Source: Vulcanimicrobiota bacterium
GTDB taxonomy: Bacteria; Vulcanimicrobiota; Vulcanimicrobiia; Vulcanimicrobiales; Vulcanimicrobiaceae
Reading direction: 5' to 3'
DNA: 6,282 bases
Assembly (NCBI GenBank): GCA_019233415.1
Contig: JAFAMK010000133.1
Span: 1 to 6,282, forward strand
Below, piece after piece: positions 5,002 through 6,282 of the stretch. The notes under the pieces were generated by a model. That model searched no databases, was not told the origin of the DNA, and saw only the letters and a program-made list of their open reading frames with translations. A program made the position numbers and the translations under genes. Numbering within the stretch: the stretch's first letter is position 1; every line of letters starts with the position of its first letter.

Positions 5002-6282
5002 TCACATCTCGCCGAACAGCTCGTCGAGCGCGGCGAGATCGTCGATGCGCGTTGCGGGCGGGAGCGCGTCGACGATCGTCGCGCCGTAGCGCATCGACGT
5101 CGCGCGCCCGTCGAGGATCGCGACCAGACCGCGATCGGTCGTCGATCGGATGAGCCGTCCGAACCCTTGCTTGAGCCGCACGATCGCGCTCGGGATCATG
5201 TAGTGCTCGAACCCCGAGCGCCCGCGCGCTTCGAGCGCGGCGATTCGCGCAGCGACGAGCGGTTCGGCCGGCGAGGGGAACGGCAGGCGGTCGATGACGA
5301 CGCACGAGAGCGCGTCGCCCACGACGTCGATTCCCTCCCAGAACGTCCCGGTCGCGAACAGCACCGCACGCCGCGTCGTCCGAAACCAGTCGAGCAGCGC
5401 CGTGCGCGGCAACTCGCCCTGCACGCGCAGCGGAAACGCGAGCCGCTCGCGCAGCAGCGCGTGCACCTCGCGCAGGCGCGCGTACGAGGTGAACAGCACG
5501 AACGCGCGGCCACCGCTGCGGTCGAGAATCTCCTCGATCAGCGGCGCGGCGCGGCGCGCGAAATTCGCCGCCTTCGGGTTCAGGTGCGGCGGCGCGACAT
5601 AGAGCCGGGCCTGCTTCGCGTAGTCGAACGGCGACGGCGCGACGAGCTGCTGCGCGTCCTCGATCCCGAGCGACGCCTTGAGGAAGTCGAACCCGCCCCC
5701 GTCACCCTGAGCTTGTCGAAGGGGCGTCGCGATCGTCGCGCTGGTCAGCACCACGCTGCGCGTGCGCTCGAACAGCGTGCCCTTCAGGAAGTCGGCGACC
5801 GAGAACGGTGCCGCGTTGATCTCGTACCGCTCGCCGCCGTCGCCGCGCTCGACCCAGGCGACCGCGTCGATCTCGTCGGCCGGAACGGCGCCGCTTCCGG
5901 CCTGCTGCGCGGCGCTCTCGATCCGGTCGACGGTCGCGATGTGCGCGGCGACCGCACGCAGCGCGAGGTCGCGCCGCCGCTCCGCTTCGGCGTCGTTCTC
6001 GATCGGGCGCCGCAGCCCGTCCTTCCAGTTGCCGTGCAGCCAGTTTTCGAGCCGGTAGAACGACTCGCGCAGCACCGGCAGCACGTCGAAGACGCCCTCG
6101 TTCGCCGCGATCGGGTACTTGTCGCCGGGCACGTGCGCGAGCGTCTGCTGGAGCCGGCGCATTCCTTCGTCCAACTCCGCGTCGTACGAGCCCGGCACCG
6201 CGTACGTGCGGTGCAGCTTGCGCATCATGCGGTTGACCGAGACCGGCGAGAGCGTCGCGGTCAGCGCGGCGGTCGCGTACTT
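5002..6282 (-). CDS. DinG/XPD-family ATP-dependent DNA helicase, C-terminal part (start beyond window)
   Basis: DinG-type enzymes are superfamily 2, 5'-3' DNA helicases used in repair and in clearing R-loops or stalled forks. The frame stays open to position 6282, with 18 more codons (KYATAALTATL...) before the internal Met at 6228, so the visible 426 residues are the C-terminal part. The Walker A, DEAH box and any iron-sulfur cysteines would lie outside. Counting from the window edge, motif III LTSAT is at 179-183, motif IV region RAFVLFTSYARL at 259-270, motif V GTFWEGIDV at 312-320 followed by VIDRLPFPSP at 329-338, and motif VI QGFGRLIR at 372-379 followed by DRGLVAILDGR. Residues 189-193 read RQAQG, encoded by a copy of the dispersed repeat also seen at 4685-4727, and lie between motif III and FDFLKASLG. 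The arginine finger motif and other key residues are intact, so the enzyme is probably active. Confidence 0.92.
   Translation of the reverse strand, partial: KYATAALTATLSPVSVNRMMRKLHRTYAVPGSYDAELDEGMRRLQQTLAHVPGDKYPIAANEGVFDVLPVLRESFYRLENWLHGNWKDGLRRPIENDAEAERRRDLALRAVAAHIATVDRIESAAQQAGSGAVPADEIDAVAWVERGDGGERYEINAAPFSVADFLKGTLFERTRSVVLTSATIATPLRQAQGDGGGFDFLKASLGIEDAQQLVAPSPFDYAKQARLYVAPPHLNPKAANFARRAAPLIEEILDRSGGRAFVLFTSYARLREVHALLRERLAFPLRVQGELPRTALLDWFRTTRRAVLFATGTFWEGIDVVGDALSCVVIDRLPFPSPAEPLVAARIAALEARGRSGFEHYMIPSAIVRLKQGFGRLIRSTTDRGLVAILDGRATSMRYGATIVDALPPATRIDDLAALDELFGEM
5701..5723. repeat. Half-copy of the REP-like element inside the helicase gene
   Basis: These 23 bases (containing CCTGAGCTTGTCGAAGGG) match 4686-4708 with a single T-to-C difference. 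Only one arm is present, so no hairpin forms here. On the coding strand 5704-5718 reads in frame as Arg-Gln-Ala-Gln-Gly with no stop or frameshift. Confidence 0.88.

Noticed and set aside
6226..6228. ATG as the true start of the helicase
   Set aside because: The frame continues open to the window edge with helicase-like sequence, and a DinG-type helicase cannot lack its Walker A and DEAH half; this Met is internal.
1..6282. CRISPR array, tRNA, rRNA, riboswitch, phage, toxin-antitoxin or defence genes
   Set aside because: I looked for spaced direct repeats, RNA gene signatures and family motifs on both strands and saw none; the genes present are housekeeping, exported or repair functions.

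Overview
The window is a very GC-rich bacterial chromosome segment. Codon third positions are dominated by G and C, and long spurious open frames run antisense to the real genes. It holds six protein genes plus a heat-shock control site. HrcA with a CIRCE operator, a bacterial-type acetyl-CoA synthetase, DUF4142 and S1/P1-nuclease exoproteins, and a dispersed palindrome that also sits inside a coding region would fit an uncultivated high-GC lineage (for example Eremiobacterota or a similar terrestrial phylum). That placement is a guess from gene style, not a phylogenetic result.

Layout from left to right. (1) 1-182, minus: the first 60 codons of hrcA, running off the left edge. A CIRCE operator (199-225) and a sigma70-like promoter (236-264) lie directly upstream. 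(2) 261-725, minus: a small four-helix membrane protein of unknown function whose stop codon overlaps the hrcA -35 box. (3) 811-2781, plus: complete acetyl-CoA synthetase, divergent from (2) across an 85-bp spacer. (4) 2785-3537, minus: secreted DUF4142 protein, convergent with acs with only 3 bp between the stop codons. (5) 3628-4656, minus: secreted S1/P1-type zinc nuclease (or phospholipase C-like hydrolase) with all nine expected metal ligands. (6) 4734-4955, minus: a 73-residue cysteine-pair protein. (7) 5002-6282, minus: C-terminal part of a DinG/XPD-family helicase, entering from beyond the right edge.

The minus-strand genes from 6282 down to 2785 all point the same way with short gaps and could be partly co-transcribed, but their functions do not form an obvious pathway. 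The clearest regulatory logic is HrcA autoregulation: promoter, start site, operator and GTG start follow one another in the expected order. The most distinctive structural feature is a near-perfect 19-bp inverted repeat between (5) and (6). A 23-base half-copy of it lies in frame inside the helicase gene, where it encodes RQAQG between two conserved helicase segments. I found no CRISPR array, tRNA, rRNA, transposase, defence cassette or other evidence for a new multi-gene system.
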